DNA from: Acholeplasmataceae bacterium
Lineage (GTDB): Bacteria > Bacillota_I > Bacilli_A > ML615J-28 > CAG-698
DNA: 26,628 nt
Assembly: GCA_012841765.1 (NCBI GenBank)
Contig: DUUA01000169.1
Location: forward strand, 1-26,628
Direction: 5' to 3'
Below are positions 1 through 8,530 of this stretch, in pieces (position 1 is the stretch's first letter; the number at the start of each line of letters is the position of its first letter). Both the position numbers and the translations under genes were made by a program. Below the pieces are notes generated by a model. The model was given only the letters and a program-made list of their open reading frames with translations, was not told where the DNA came from and made no database searches.

Positions 1-456
1 AATTAGTTTAATATCAGGTCTTTTATCAAAAGTAAATTTTATTTTATTATTATCTTTATAATATAGATTTGATACTTCTGTAATTGGGATTAAGCCTTGT
101 AGATATGTAATAAGTTCATTAAATGATTCTTCGCCTTCATTTTTTATAATAAAATCTATTTTTTTATTTGTTAATAAATCAGGATTATAACTTGCTTCTG
201 GACCCCCAAGAAGAATCGGAATGTTTAAATCTAATTTATTAATTAATTTCAAAGTATATTCAATATTAAAAATGTATGTTGAAAAAGCTAATAAATCAAA
301 ATTTTCGTTTTGTATTTTAGCAACAGCATTTTGAATATCATCATTAATAGTAATTTCTATTACTGAGCAATTAAATGATGTATTGGCTTTTATTTGAAAA
401 GCACCCATTGCTGGATGAATATATTTTGAATTTATTCCAATAATTAAAGTTTTCAT
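1..456 (-). CDS. B12-binding domain radical SAM protein (N-terminal part, runs off window)
   Basis: The minus strand is open from ATG at 456 to the window edge, giving 152 residues with the C-terminus missing. It begins MKTLIIGINSKYIHPAMGAF and continues with FDLLAFSTYIFNIEYTLKLI (about residues 54-73) and a LGGPEASYNP segment (about 82-91). This is the pattern of the Rossmann-like cobalamin-binding domain at the front of B12-dependent radical SAM proteins of the DUF4080 type. The visible part ends in the linker that normally precedes the radical SAM barrel, so the CxxxCxxC motif lies outside the window and was not seen. The start is supported by AGGTGA at 463-468 (minus strand). It is divergent from the pyruvate:ferredoxin oxidoreductase gene. 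The family's substrates are mostly unknown and none is assigned here. Confidence 0.8.
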   Translation of the reverse strand, partial: MKTLIIGINSKYIHPAMGAFQIKANTSFNCSVIEITINDDIQNAVAKIQNENFDLLAFSTYIFNIEYTLKLINKLDLNIPILLGGPEASYNPDLLTNKKIDFIIKNEGEESFNELITYLQGLIPITEVSNLYYKDNNKIKFTFDKRPDIKLI

Positions 457-473
457 ATTTTATCACCTAATAT

Positions 474-482
474 ATTATAGCA
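474..482 (-). promoter_or_regulatory. Extended -10 promoter for the radical SAM gene
   Basis: On the minus strand this reads TGCTATAAT, an extended -10 element with a perfect TATAAT hexamer, 17 nt upstream of the ATG at 456. No good -35 hexamer is present at 17 nt spacing, which fits the TG extension compensating. The predicted transcript would have a leader of only about ten bases, containing the AGGTGA ribosome site. Confidence 0.5.
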
Positions 483-524
483 TAATTATTAGGGTTTTTA
501 TATTTGTTTAACTAAAAATAGTGC

Positions 525-553
525 TTAACAAGAATGGATTTATGTGATATAAT
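525..553 (+). promoter_or_regulatory. Sigma-70-type promoter of the PFOR gene
   Basis: A -35 TTAACA (525-530), a 17-nt spacer and a perfect -10 TATAAT (548-553) preceded by TG (545-546) form an extended -10 promoter. The GGAGG ribosome site lies at 612-616 and the start codon at 623, so the leader is about 60 nt. The -35 lies inside the right arm of an imperfect inverted repeat (504-511/525-531) that could be an operator. Confidence 0.75.
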
Positions 554-622
554 AGTATATGTAATATTTTGTGTATTATTATATATGCAAAAGGAAATTA
601 AGAAATAATATGGAGGTAATAT

Positions 623-3600
623 ATGTCAAAAAAAGTTTTACAATCTATGGATGGAAACCAAGCTGCAGCTTATACTGCTTATGCGTTTACTGAAGTAGCG
701 GGTATTTATCCAATAACGCCCTCTTCTGTAATGCCTGAGCATGTTGATGAATGGGCTAAAGAAGGAAAGAAAAATCTATTTGGTACTGTTGTTAAAGTTG
801 TTCAAATGCAATCTGAAGGTGGAGCAGCAGCTGCTGTTCATGGTGCCTTGCAAACAGGAGCTATGACAACTACATTTACTGCTAGTCAGGGATTACTTTT
901 AAAAATTCCAAATATGTATAAAATTGCTGGTGAACTTTTACCAGGAGTTATTCATGTAGCGGCACGTTCAATTGCTGCGCAAGCTTTATCTATATTTGGA
1001 GATCATCAAGATGTTATGGCTGCTAGACAAACAGGATATGCGATGCTTTGTTCATCTTCTGTTCAAGAAGTTATGGATTTAGGCGGCGTTGCCCATTTAG
1101 CTAGTGTAAAATCTTCTTTACCATTTATTCATTTCTTTGATGGTTTTAGAACTTCTCATGAAATTCAATCTGTAGAAGTTATTGATTATGATGTTTTTGA
1201 CCGTTTATTAGATAAAGAAGCTGTAAAAAGTTTTAGAGAAAGAGCTTTAAATCCTGCACGTCCTGTTACAAGAGGAACTGCTCAAAATGATGATGTTTAT
1301 TTTCAAACTAAAGAAGTAAGTAATAAATATTATAATGAACTTCCGGACATTGTAAATGAATATTTACAAGAGATTTCTAAAGTTACTGGAAGAGATTATG
1401 CTCCATTTACATATTACGGTGACAAAGAAGCAACAGATGTAATTGTTGCTATGGGATCTGTTGTTGAATGTGTTAAAGAAGTTGTAGATTATTTAATGGA
1501 GAACAAACACAAAAAAGTTGGAGTTTTAGTTGTTAGATTATATCGTCCATTCTCTAGTAAGTATTTCTTTGATGCTATGCCTGAAACAGTAAAAAGAGTT
1601 GCTGTTTTAGATAGAACAAAAGAAAGTGGCTCAATTGGCGAACCATTAAAACTTGATGTTATGGCTGCGTATTATGGAAGAAAAGCGGCACCAATTATTG
1701 TTGGTGGTAGATATGGACTTTCATCTAAAGATACTACTCCAGGACAAATTTTTGCGGTTTATGATAATCTTGCAAAAGGTAAAAATGCTAAACAAGAATT
1801 TACAATTGGAATTGTTGATGATGTAACACATTTATCACTTCCAATTACAAAAGAAATAAATGTTGGATCTCCTAATGTATCTGAATTAATATTTTATGGA
1901 TTAGGTAGTGACGGAACTGTTGGTGCTAATAAGAGTACCATCAAATTAATTGGTGAAAATACAGAATTTAATGGCCAAGCATATTTTGCTTATGATTCAA
2001 GAAAATCAGGTGGAGTTACAAGAAGTAATCTTCGTTTCTCACCAGATCCAATTAGATCAACTTATTTAGTAAGACATGCAGGATTTATTTCTTGCTCACT
2101 TGATTCATATACGCATAAATTTGATATGTTGCGTAATTTAAAGCAAGGTGGAACTTTCTTATTAAATACTGTTAAGAGCGAAAAAGAATTAATTGAATAT
2201 TTACCAAATAGTTTTAAAATTTCTCTTGCAAAGAAAAAAGCTAAATTCTATGTAATTGATGCTGTATCTTTAGCTGCTGAAATTGGCTTAGGTAATAGAA
2301 CTAATACTATTATGCAATCTGCATTTTTCAAACTTAATGAACAAATTCTTCCTTATGATAAAGCTAAGGAATTAATGAAAAAGTATGCACATGATGCTTA
2401 TGGAAATAAAGGCGAAGCAATTGTTCAAATGAACTATTTAGCAATTGAAAAAGGCGCTGAAGGATTAAAACAAATTAAAGTTAAACCTTCTTGGGCAAAA
2501 TTAGAAGTAGAAGAAGAAATAGTTAATGGAGATAGACCTGATTTTGTAAAAACTATTGCTGATAAGATTAATGCTTTAAAGGGTGATGATTTACCTGTAT
2601 CAGCGTTTGAGAAATATGATGATGGAACTATGACAGCAGGAACTACAGATTTTGAAAAACGATATATTTCAAGTTTTGTTTCATCTTGGAATCCTGATAA
2701 TTGTATTCAATGTAATCAATGTTCATTTGTTTGTCCTCATGCAGTAATTAGACCATTCCTTGCTACTGAAGAAGAATTGGCTAATGCTCCTGAAGGAACA
2801 GTTACTTTAAAAGCAAATGGTAAAGGATTTGATGGACTACAATATGCAATTCAAATTTCTATTGCTGACTGTACTGGTTGTGGAGTTTGTATTAATCAAT
2901 GTCCTGGTAAGAAGGGCGAAAAAGCTTTAGTTTTTGCTCCTATTGAAGAAGAAATAGATAAAGGTAAGCAAGAAATTGCTAGATATTTCTTTGAGAATGT
3001 TACATATAAAGATGATTTAATTGATAAAATGCAAAGTCCTAAAAATTCACAATTTTCACAACCATTATTTGAATTTAGTGGAGCATGTGCAGGTTGTGGA
3101 GAAACTCCTTATATTAAACTAGTAACACAATTATTTGGAGAAAGAATGGTTATTGCTAATGCTACAGGATGTTCATCAATTTATGGTGGATCATATCCTA
3201 TGGCTCCATATACAACAAATAAGAAGACTAATCGTGGTCCAGCATGGGCAAATTCATTATTTGAAGATAATGCTGAATATGGTTATGGAATGAAAATAGC
3301 TGCTGATGTTTTAAAAGCAAAAGTTGAAGTTTTAATGGAAAAAGGATTAAAGGATGCTAATGAACCAGAAGAATTAAAAACTTTATTTACTGAATGGTTA
3401 GAAAATAAAAATGATGGACAAGCTACTTTAAAAATATATGATAAGTTAATCCCAGCACTAGAGAAATCTAATACAGAACTTGATAAAGAATTATTAGAAA
3501 ATAAAGATTATATAGTTAAACGTTCACAATGGATAATTGGTGGAGACGGATGGGCTTATGATATTGGATTTGGTGGACTTGATCATGTAATTGCCAATCA

Positions 3601-4183
3601 TGAAGATATTAATATCTTAATATTGGATACTGAAGTTTATTCAAATACTGGTGGACAGTCTTCAAAATCAAGCCAAACTGGCTCAATTGCTAAGTTTACA
3701 GCTGGTGGAAAAGCGGGCATGAAAAAAGATTTAGGTGCAATGGCTATGACTTATGGTCATGTTTATGTAGCTTCAATTTCTCATGGTGCAAGTCAAATGC
3801 AAATGCTTAAAGCAATCAAAGAAGCTGAAAGTTATCCTGGTCCATCTGTAATAATTGCTTACTCACCATGTATTTCTCATGGTATCAAAGGTGGATTATA
3901 TAATTCACAAATGCAAGCTAAAACAGCAGTTGAAACAGGATATTGGCCACTTTATAGATTTGACCCTAGAAGAGTAGAAAATAATGAGAATCCATTTGTA
4001 ATTGATTCAAAAGAACCAAATTGGGATAAATATGAAGAGCATTTATTATCGGAAGCTCGTTATGCAATGCTTAAAAAAGCAAATCCTGAACATGCAAAGG
4101 AACTTCTTGCTATTAATAAAGAACAATCTCAAAGAAGATTTAGAATGTACGAACGCTATGCAGCGATGGATTATTCAAAATAA
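623..4183 (+). CDS. nifJ: Pyruvate:ferredoxin (flavodoxin) oxidoreductase, single-chain
   Basis: The enzyme converts pyruvate and CoA to acetyl-CoA and CO2, passing electrons to ferredoxin or flavodoxin. It is cytoplasmic and central to anaerobic fermentation. At 1186 residues it has the full family length. Domains in order: N-terminal pyruvate-binding domain with YPITPSS (about 29-35); transketolase C-like domain (about 260-390); gamma domain (about 420-620); a two-cluster ferredoxin domain with Cys694/697/700/704 (CIQCNQC) and Cys750/753/756/760 (CTGCGVC); then the TPP domain with GDGWAYDIGFGG. The proximal-cluster cysteines are visible at 822, 825, 850 and 1083, so all three 4Fe-4S clusters should be present. 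The start has GGAGG 6 nt upstream. The gene is monocistronic, with its own promoter and a hairpin terminator at 4194-4218. No pyruvate dehydrogenase genes are in the window. Confidence 0.97.
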   Translation: MSKKVLQSMDGNQAAAYTAYAFTEVAGIYPITPSSVMPEHVDEWAKEGKKNLFGTVVKVVQMQSEGGAAAAVHGALQTGAMTTTFTASQGLLLKIPNMYKIAGELLPGVIHVAARSIAAQALSIFGDHQDVMAARQTGYAMLCSSSVQEVMDLGGVAHLASVKSSLPFIHFFDGFRTSHEIQSVEVIDYDVFDRLLDKEAVKSFRERALNPARPVTRGTAQNDDVYFQTKEVSNKYYNELPDIVNEYLQEISKVTGRDYAPFTYYGDKEATDVIVAMGSVVECVKEVVDYLMENKHKKVGVLVVRLYRPFSSKYFFDAMPETVKRVAVLDRTKESGSIGEPLKLDVMAAYYGRKAAPIIVGGRYGLSSKDTTPGQIFAVYDNLAKGKNAKQEFTIGIVDDVTHLSLPITKEINVGSPNVSELIFYGLGSDGTVGANKSTIKLIGENTEFNGQAYFAYDSRKSGGVTRSNLRFSPDPIRSTYLVRHAGFISCSLDSYTHKFDMLRNLKQGGTFLLNTVKSEKELIEYLPNSFKISLAKKKAKFYVIDAVSLAAEIGLGNRTNTIMQSAFFKLNEQILPYDKAKELMKKYAHDAYGNKGEAIVQMNYLAIEKGAEGLKQIKVKPSWAKLEVEEEIVNGDRPDFVKTIADKINALKGDDLPVSAFEKYDDGTMTAGTTDFEKRYISSFVSSWNPDNCIQCNQCSFVCPHAVIRPFLATEEELANAPEGTVTLKANGKGFDGLQYAIQISIADCTGCGVCINQCPGKKGEKALVFAPIEEEIDKGKQEIARYFFENVTYKDDLIDKMQSPKNSQFSQPLFEFSGACAGCGETPYIKLVTQLFGERMVIANATGCSSIYGGSYPMAPYTTNKKTNRGPAWANSLFEDNAEYGYGMKIAADVLKAKVEVLMEKGLKDANEPEELKTLFTEWLENKNDGQATLKIYDKLIPALEKSNTELDKELLENKDYIVKRSQWIIGGDGWAYDIGFGGLDHVIANHEDINILILDTEVYSNTGGQSSKSSQTGSIAKFTAGGKAGMKKDLGAMAMTYGHVYVASISHGASQMQMLKAIKEAESYPGPSVIIAYSPCISHGIKGGLYNSQMQAKTAVETGYWPLYRFDPRRVENNENPFVIDSKEPNWDKYEEHLLSEARYAMLKKANPEHAKELLAINKEQSQRRFRMYERYAAMDYSK

Positions 4184-4193
4184 TATAATAATT

Positions 4194-4218
4194 AAGGATG
4201 CTTCAGCATCCTTTTTTT
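4194..4218 (+). terminator. Rho-independent terminator after PFOR
   Basis: An 8-bp perfect stem AAGGATGC/GCATCCTT (4194-4201 and 4206-4213) encloses a TTCA loop. Its 3' arm runs into a T tract ending at 4218, 11 nt after the PFOR stop. Confidence 0.9.
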
Positions 4219-4269
4219 AATGCATTAATTTACCTAGTTATTACTCTTTCTTTTTTGATTGTAAAAGAG

Positions 4270-4275
4270 TATAAT
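4270..4275 (+). promoter_or_regulatory. Probable -10 element for the Nudix/ABC operon
   Basis: A perfect TATAAT lies 23 nt upstream of the Nudix start codon, just after the PFOR terminator. No recognisable -35 sits at normal spacing. An 8-bp perfect inverted repeat, TACTCTTT (4242-4249) and AAAGAGTA (4264-4271), ends on the first two bases of the -10. A regulator bound there would cover the promoter. This is inference from position only. Confidence 0.5.
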
Positions 4276-4298
4276 AGTTAAAAGAATTGGGGGAAATG

Positions 4299-4808
4299 AT
4301 GTACAAGTATACTTTATGTTTTATTAAAAGAGATAATCAAGTTTTAATGATTAATAGAAATAAAAGTCCTTGGATGGGTTGTTGGAACGGACTTGGTGGA
4401 AAAATAGAAGATGGTGAGAACCCCACTCAATGTATCAAACGGGAATTAGTTGAAGAAGCAAATATTGATGAATCTTTTTATGATTTAAAATTTAAAGGAA
4501 TTGTTACTTGGAATCAAGAAGAATTTGGTTTTGATGGCGGTTTATATTTATATATTGCTGAATTAAAAAAAGAAATTAATTTTTTTTATCCTCTAAAAAC
4601 AAGGGAAGGAATTTTAGATTTCAAAGAAATAGATTGGGTTGTAAGTAATGATAATTATGGAACTAGTCATAATATAAAATATTTTTTGCCTTATGCGTTA
4701 AAAAGTGATATATTAAGAGAATATAATTGTTATTTTGAGAAAAATATTTTAAAGAAAGTAGATGTTAAATTAATAGCAGAAGATTATTTTGAAAAAATAA
4801 GTTATTAA
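4299..4808 (+). CDS. MutT-like Nudix hydrolase (probable 8-oxo-dGTP diphosphatase)
   Basis: A 169-residue Nudix protein. The Nudix box runs from about residue 34 to 56: G34, E40, then REL (48-50) and catalytic EE (52-53). The usual Gly near its end is Asn55. The lead-in FIKRDNQVLMINRNKSPWMG and the CWNGLGGKIEDGE segment closely resemble Gram-positive proteins annotated as 8-oxo-dGTP diphosphatase, which clean oxidised nucleotides from the dNTP pool. The substrate cannot be fixed from sequence alone. The start chosen is the second of two adjacent ATGs (4296 and 4299), placed better behind the GGGGGA site at 4289-4294. A TTG at 4287 overlaps that site and is rejected. It is the first gene of a probable operon with the two ABC half-transporters, 16 nt upstream of the next start. 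Confidence 0.85.
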   Translation: MYKYTLCFIKRDNQVLMINRNKSPWMGCWNGLGGKIEDGENPTQCIKRELVEEANIDESFYDLKFKGIVTWNQEEFGFDGGLYLYIAELKKEINFFYPLKTREGILDFKEIDWVVSNDNYGTSHNIKYFLPYALKSDILREYNCYFEKNILKKVDVKLIAEDYFEKISY

Positions 4809-4824
4809 TTTATTGGTTATAATT

Positions 4825-6597
4825 ATGATATTTGGTAAACATATTAATAAATATTATTTAAAATATTTATGGGTTTTTCTTATTGGTATTGCTGCTTTAA
4901 TTGCTGTTGATATTTATCAATTACAAATTCCGGAGATATTTGGTAATATTATTGATGCATTAAAAGAAAAAGTTTTAACAGTAGATGTTTTAAGAGGATA
5001 TGTTTTTGACATGTTTATTATACTTGCTGTTATGTTTGTGGGCAGATTTATCTGGAGAATTACATTACTTGGTAATGGGGCGCGAATTGAAGCAAATATT
5101 AGAGAAGATATGTTTAAACATAGTCTTACATTGTCACAAGATTATTATCAACAAAATAAAACTGGAGCATTAATGGCTCTTTATACTAATGATTTACAAA
5201 CAATTAGAATGTCAGTTGGTTCTGGTGTAATAATGATATTTGATGCTATTGTTTTAGGGAGCTTAGCTTTTTATAAAATGATAAATCTAGATTTAGGTTT
5301 AGCTCTTCTTTCAACAATTCCAATGTTTTTAATTGCTTTGGGCGGAAGAATTATTGGTAAATATATGACTAAAAAGTTTGAAGCAAGGCAAAAAGCTTTT
5401 GCTGATATGTCTGAATTTACTTTAGAAAATTTTTCTGGAATTGGGGTTATTAAAGCTTTTGTAAAAGAGGGAAAAGAATTAATAGCATTTTCTAAAATAA
5501 ATAAAAATAATTTTGATAAAAATATGGATATGGTTAAAGCCGGAATATTACTGCAAGCAATAATATCAGGTTTAATTAGTAGTATTATGGTTTTAATAAT
5601 TGGTTATGGTGGTTATTTAGTGTTTACTAGTACACCTGAGAGTATTTTTACTGTTGGTGATTTAACTAAATTTACAGCATATTTTGGAGCTTTAATTTGG
5701 CCTATTATGGCTATTGCTCAATTAATAAATTTGAGTGCTCAAGCTAAAGCTAGTATGCGTAGAATTAGTAAACTTTTAGATGAAAAAGCAACAATCATCG
5801 ATGAAGATTGTGATGATGTTAGTAAACTTGAGGGAAATATTAGAATTGAAAATTTGAATTTTAATTATCCTGGGAAAGATGGAATTATTATAGAAGACAT
5901 TTCTCTAGAAATTAAAAAAGGAGAAAGTGTTGGTATAATCGGCAGAACTGGTTCTGGTAAATCTACATTTGTTGATTTATTGCTAAGAATTTATAACGTT
6001 GAAGAAGGTATGATATTTTATGATGATCATGACATTAGAAGAATACCTTTAAAGGTTTTATATAATGGTATTGCTTATGTTCCTCAAGATAATTTTCTTT
6101 TTAATGATACTGTTTCTGGTAATATTGCTTTTGGAAAAAAAGGTGTAATAACGGAAGAAGATATCGTAGCTGCAGCAACATTGGCAGATTTAAATGAAAA
6201 TGTTGATGAATTTAAAGAAGGTTATAATACTTTAATAGGCGAACGCGGTTCTACTATTTCTGGAGGACAAAAGCAAAGAACATCAATTGCTAGAGCTTTA
6301 ATTAAAGATGCACCAATTTTAATCTTAGATGATTCTGTTTCTGCTGTTGATACTGACACAGAAGATAAGATTATAAAAAATTTGAAACTTACTAGAAAAG
6401 GTAAAACTACAATTTTAATTGCTCATAGAATTTCAACGGTTAGAAAATTAGATAAAATATTACTTCTGGATAAAGGAAAAGTTTTAGGCTTTGGAACTCA
6501 TGAAGAATTAATGGAAAATTCTATTTATGCCCATATGGTCAACTTGCAAGCATTAGAAGATGAAATAAAGGCAGGTGGCATTGATGAAGAAAAATAA
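4825..6597 (+). CDS. ABC exporter half-transporter, subunit 1 (degenerate-site NBD)
   Basis: A 590-residue fused membrane-ATPase subunit of the type IV (MsbA/BmrA-like) ABC exporter family. The N-terminal six-helix domain covers about residues 1-310. The ATPase domain has Walker A GRTGSGKST (373-381), signature SGGQKQR starting at Ser479, and Walker B ending LDD with Asp502. The next residue, normally the catalytic Glu, is Asp503. The switch His534 is present (AHRIST). Asp in place of Glu is the hallmark of the non-hydrolysing site in heterodimeric exporters such as TM287/288 or BmrCD, and the partner is the next gene. The ATG at 4825 is chosen over a TTG at 4813 because it gives a standard N-terminus. 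No strong ribosome site precedes it, so coupling to the Nudix gene is likely. Substrate unknown; multidrug, peptide or lipid export are the usual options. Confidence 0.92.
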   Translation: MIFGKHINKYYLKYLWVFLIGIAALIAVDIYQLQIPEIFGNIIDALKEKVLTVDVLRGYVFDMFIILAVMFVGRFIWRITLLGNGARIEANIREDMFKHSLTLSQDYYQQNKTGALMALYTNDLQTIRMSVGSGVIMIFDAIVLGSLAFYKMINLDLGLALLSTIPMFLIALGGRIIGKYMTKKFEARQKAFADMSEFTLENFSGIGVIKAFVKEGKELIAFSKINKNNFDKNMDMVKAGILLQAIISGLISSIMVLIIGYGGYLVFTSTPESIFTVGDLTKFTAYFGALIWPIMAIAQLINLSAQAKASMRRISKLLDEKATIIDEDCDDVSKLEGNIRIENLNFNYPGKDGIIIEDISLEIKKGESVGIIGRTGSGKSTFVDLLLRIYNVEEGMIFYDDHDIRRIPLKVLYNGIAYVPQDNFLFNDTVSGNIAFGKKGVITEEDIVAAATLADLNENVDEFKEGYNTLIGERGSTISGGQKQRTSIARALIKDAPILILDDSVSAVDTDTEDKIIKNLKLTRKGKTTILIAHRISTVRKLDKILLLDKGKVLGFGTHEELMENSIYAHMVNLQALEDEIKAGGIDEEK

Positions 6598-8389
6598 TCA
6601 AAATTTTAATGATAGTACATTATCTAAAAGATTATTAGGCTATGGTCTAAAACATTGGGGCGCATTTTTAGCTGTTATGATAATGATGATAATAACTACA
6701 ATACTAGGATTATTAAGTCCTCTAATAATGGGAAAAGTTATGAAGTTATTAGAAGATGCATCGTTAGAATTTGTGCAAGTCATTTATTGGGTTATCCTAT
6801 TAAGTATAGTTGTTTTTGCATCTGTGATACTGGAAGTTATTTTATCGTATATTTTGCAAAAAACTGGTCAAAAAATTATATATGAAGTAAGAGAAAATGT
6901 TTTTACAGCAATTGAAAGTTATTCAATTGCGCAAATGAAAGAAATACCTGCTGGTAAATTAGTTACAAGAGTAACAACAGATACTAACACTTTAAATGAA
7001 ATGTATACATCAGTAATTATAAATGTTTTGAAAAATGCACTTACAATAATTGGTGTTATTGGGGCAATGTTTTTTGTAAGTCCTAAATTAACATTATATA
7101 TTTTATTGTTTACACCAGTATTGGTAATTGTTTCTGTTGTATTTAGGAAATATTCTCGTAGAGCATATAGAGAAGTAAGAAAAAATGTTAGTAATGTTAA
7201 CTCTTTTGTTTCTGAAAATATTAATGGGATGAAAGTAACTAAAGTATTTGGACAAGAAGAAAAAAAATATAAAGAATTTCAAGTAGAAAACACCAATTTA
7301 ATGAAGAGTTCATTAAAAGAAATACTTGCTTTTGCAATATTTAGACCTAGTATTTATGTAATTTATATTTCGGCTGTAATAATGGTTTTTTGGGTTGGTG
7401 GAAATGAATCTATTCAAAATAATATAATAATTACTACTGGATTTACATACATACAATTAACAATTTTCTATCAATATATTGATAAGTTATTTACTCCTTT
7501 GCAACAACTTGCTGAACAATTTAATATTTTGCAGTCATCTCTTGCTTCTGCTGAAAGAATATTTGAAGCTATTGATAAGAAATCAGACATTATTGAGGAA
7601 GTTGAGGCTATTGAGTTAACTGATGTAAAAGGTAAAATTGAGTTTAAAAATGTATGGTTTAGCTATATCCCAGATGAATGGATTTTACAAGATGTTAGTT
7701 TCAGTGTTGAGCCTAACGAAACGGTTGCGTTTGTGGGGGCAACAGGATCAGGAAAAAGCACGATACTATCCTTAATTACAAGAAACTATGATATTCAAAA
7801 AGGTAGTATTTATATTGATGGAATTGATATTACGAAAGTTAAAGTTGCATCTCTAAGAAAAGCAGTTGGGCAGATGTTACAAGATGTGTTTTTATTTAGT
7901 GGAACTATTGCTTCTAATATCTCTTTACGAGATGAAGAAATTACTGATGAAGAAATTATAAAAGCTGCTAATTATGTTAATGCTGATTCTTTTATTGATA
8001 AACTACCAAATGGTTATCAAGAAGAAGTAAAAGAAAAAGGAGCAAATTTTTCTAGTGGACAAAGACAATTATTGTCTTTTGCAAGAACTATTGTTCATAC
8101 ACCGAAGATTTTGATTCTTGATGAAGCAACAGCCAATATTGATACAGAAACAGAAAATTTAATTCAAGATTCTTTGAAAAAATTAATGAGTATTGGGACA
8201 ATGTTAATAGTTGCTCACCGTCTTTCAACAATTCAACATGCAGATAAAATTATTGTTATTGAAGCAGGAAAAATTATTGAAGAAGGAACACATCAGAGAT
8301 TACTAAAAAATAAAGGGCATTATTATAAATTATATAAACTACAGTATGATGATTCTGATAACCATTCAGTTCAAAATATTATAGTTTAA
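6584..8389 (+). CDS. ABC exporter half-transporter, subunit 2 (catalytic NBD)
   Basis: A 601-residue partner of the preceding subunit. It has a six-helix membrane domain (about 1-320) and an ATPase domain with Walker A GATGSGKST (385-393), Walker B LILDEAT with Asp513 and an intact catalytic Glu514, and switch motif VAHRLST. Its signature is FSSGQ (489-493) rather than LSGGQ. In the head-to-tail dimer this altered signature faces the Walker motifs of subunit 1, whose catalytic Glu is also replaced, so the two defects fall in the same ATP site, as known for asymmetric exporters. The start at ATG 6584 is preceded by AGGTGG (6573-6578) inside the upstream gene. The two genes overlap by 14 nt and are presumably translationally coupled. 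A GTG start three codons earlier overlaps the ribosome site and is rejected. A strong terminator follows. Confidence 0.93.
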   Translation: MKKNNQNFNDSTLSKRLLGYGLKHWGAFLAVMIMMIITTILGLLSPLIMGKVMKLLEDASLEFVQVIYWVILLSIVVFASVILEVILSYILQKTGQKIIYEVRENVFTAIESYSIAQMKEIPAGKLVTRVTTDTNTLNEMYTSVIINVLKNALTIIGVIGAMFFVSPKLTLYILLFTPVLVIVSVVFRKYSRRAYREVRKNVSNVNSFVSENINGMKVTKVFGQEEKKYKEFQVENTNLMKSSLKEILAFAIFRPSIYVIYISAVIMVFWVGGNESIQNNIIITTGFTYIQLTIFYQYIDKLFTPLQQLAEQFNILQSSLASAERIFEAIDKKSDIIEEVEAIELTDVKGKIEFKNVWFSYIPDEWILQDVSFSVEPNETVAFVGATGSGKSTILSLITRNYDIQKGSIYIDGIDITKVKVASLRKAVGQMLQDVFLFSGTIASNISLRDEEITDEEIIKAANYVNADSFIDKLPNGYQEEVKEKGANFSSGQRQLLSFARTIVHTPKILILDEATANIDTETENLIQDSLKKLMSIGTMLIVAHRLSTIQHADKIIVIEAGKIIEEGTHQRLLKNKGHYYKLYKLQYDDSDNHSVQNIIV

Positions 8390-8407
8390 TACATTAAATT
8401 TATTTAC

Positions 8408-8450
8408 AAGAAAAACCTCTTAAATAACAAGAGGTTTTTCTTTTGTTTTT
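8408..8450 (+). terminator. Strong Rho-independent terminator after the ABC exporter operon
   Basis: A perfect 14-bp stem (arms 8408-8421 and 8429-8442, core ACCTC/GAGGT) with the 7-nt loop AAATAAC is followed by a T-rich tract to 8450. The A-rich 5' arm means it could also terminate transcription from the other strand. Confidence 0.92.
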
Positions 8451-8498
8451 TTTGTGGTAAATATCATTATTATATTAAGTGCAAAAATGTATGTAATT

Positions 8499-8507
8499 TG
8501 TTATAAT
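8499..8507 (+). promoter_or_regulatory. Extended -10 promoter of the apbE-suf operon
   Basis: TGTTATAAT is an extended -10 with a perfect TATAAT (8502-8507). It lies between the upstream terminator and the GGAGGAG ribosome site (8521-8527). No convincing -35 is seen. The predicted leader is under 20 nt, leaving no room for a riboswitch. The -10 partly overlaps the second copy of a 16-nt direct repeat (8375-8390 and 8505-8520). Confidence 0.6.
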
Positions 8508-8530
8508 ATTATAGTTTAATGGAGGAGACA

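Noticed and set aside
4002..4220. 72-residue + strand ORF overlapping the PFOR 3' end
   Set aside because: Out-of-frame with PFOR and running into the terminator hairpin; no separate evidence.
8519..8530. Upstream ATG as the apbE start
   Set aside because: It overlaps the GGAGGAG ribosome site, and using it would put acidic residues ahead of the lipoprotein signal peptide.
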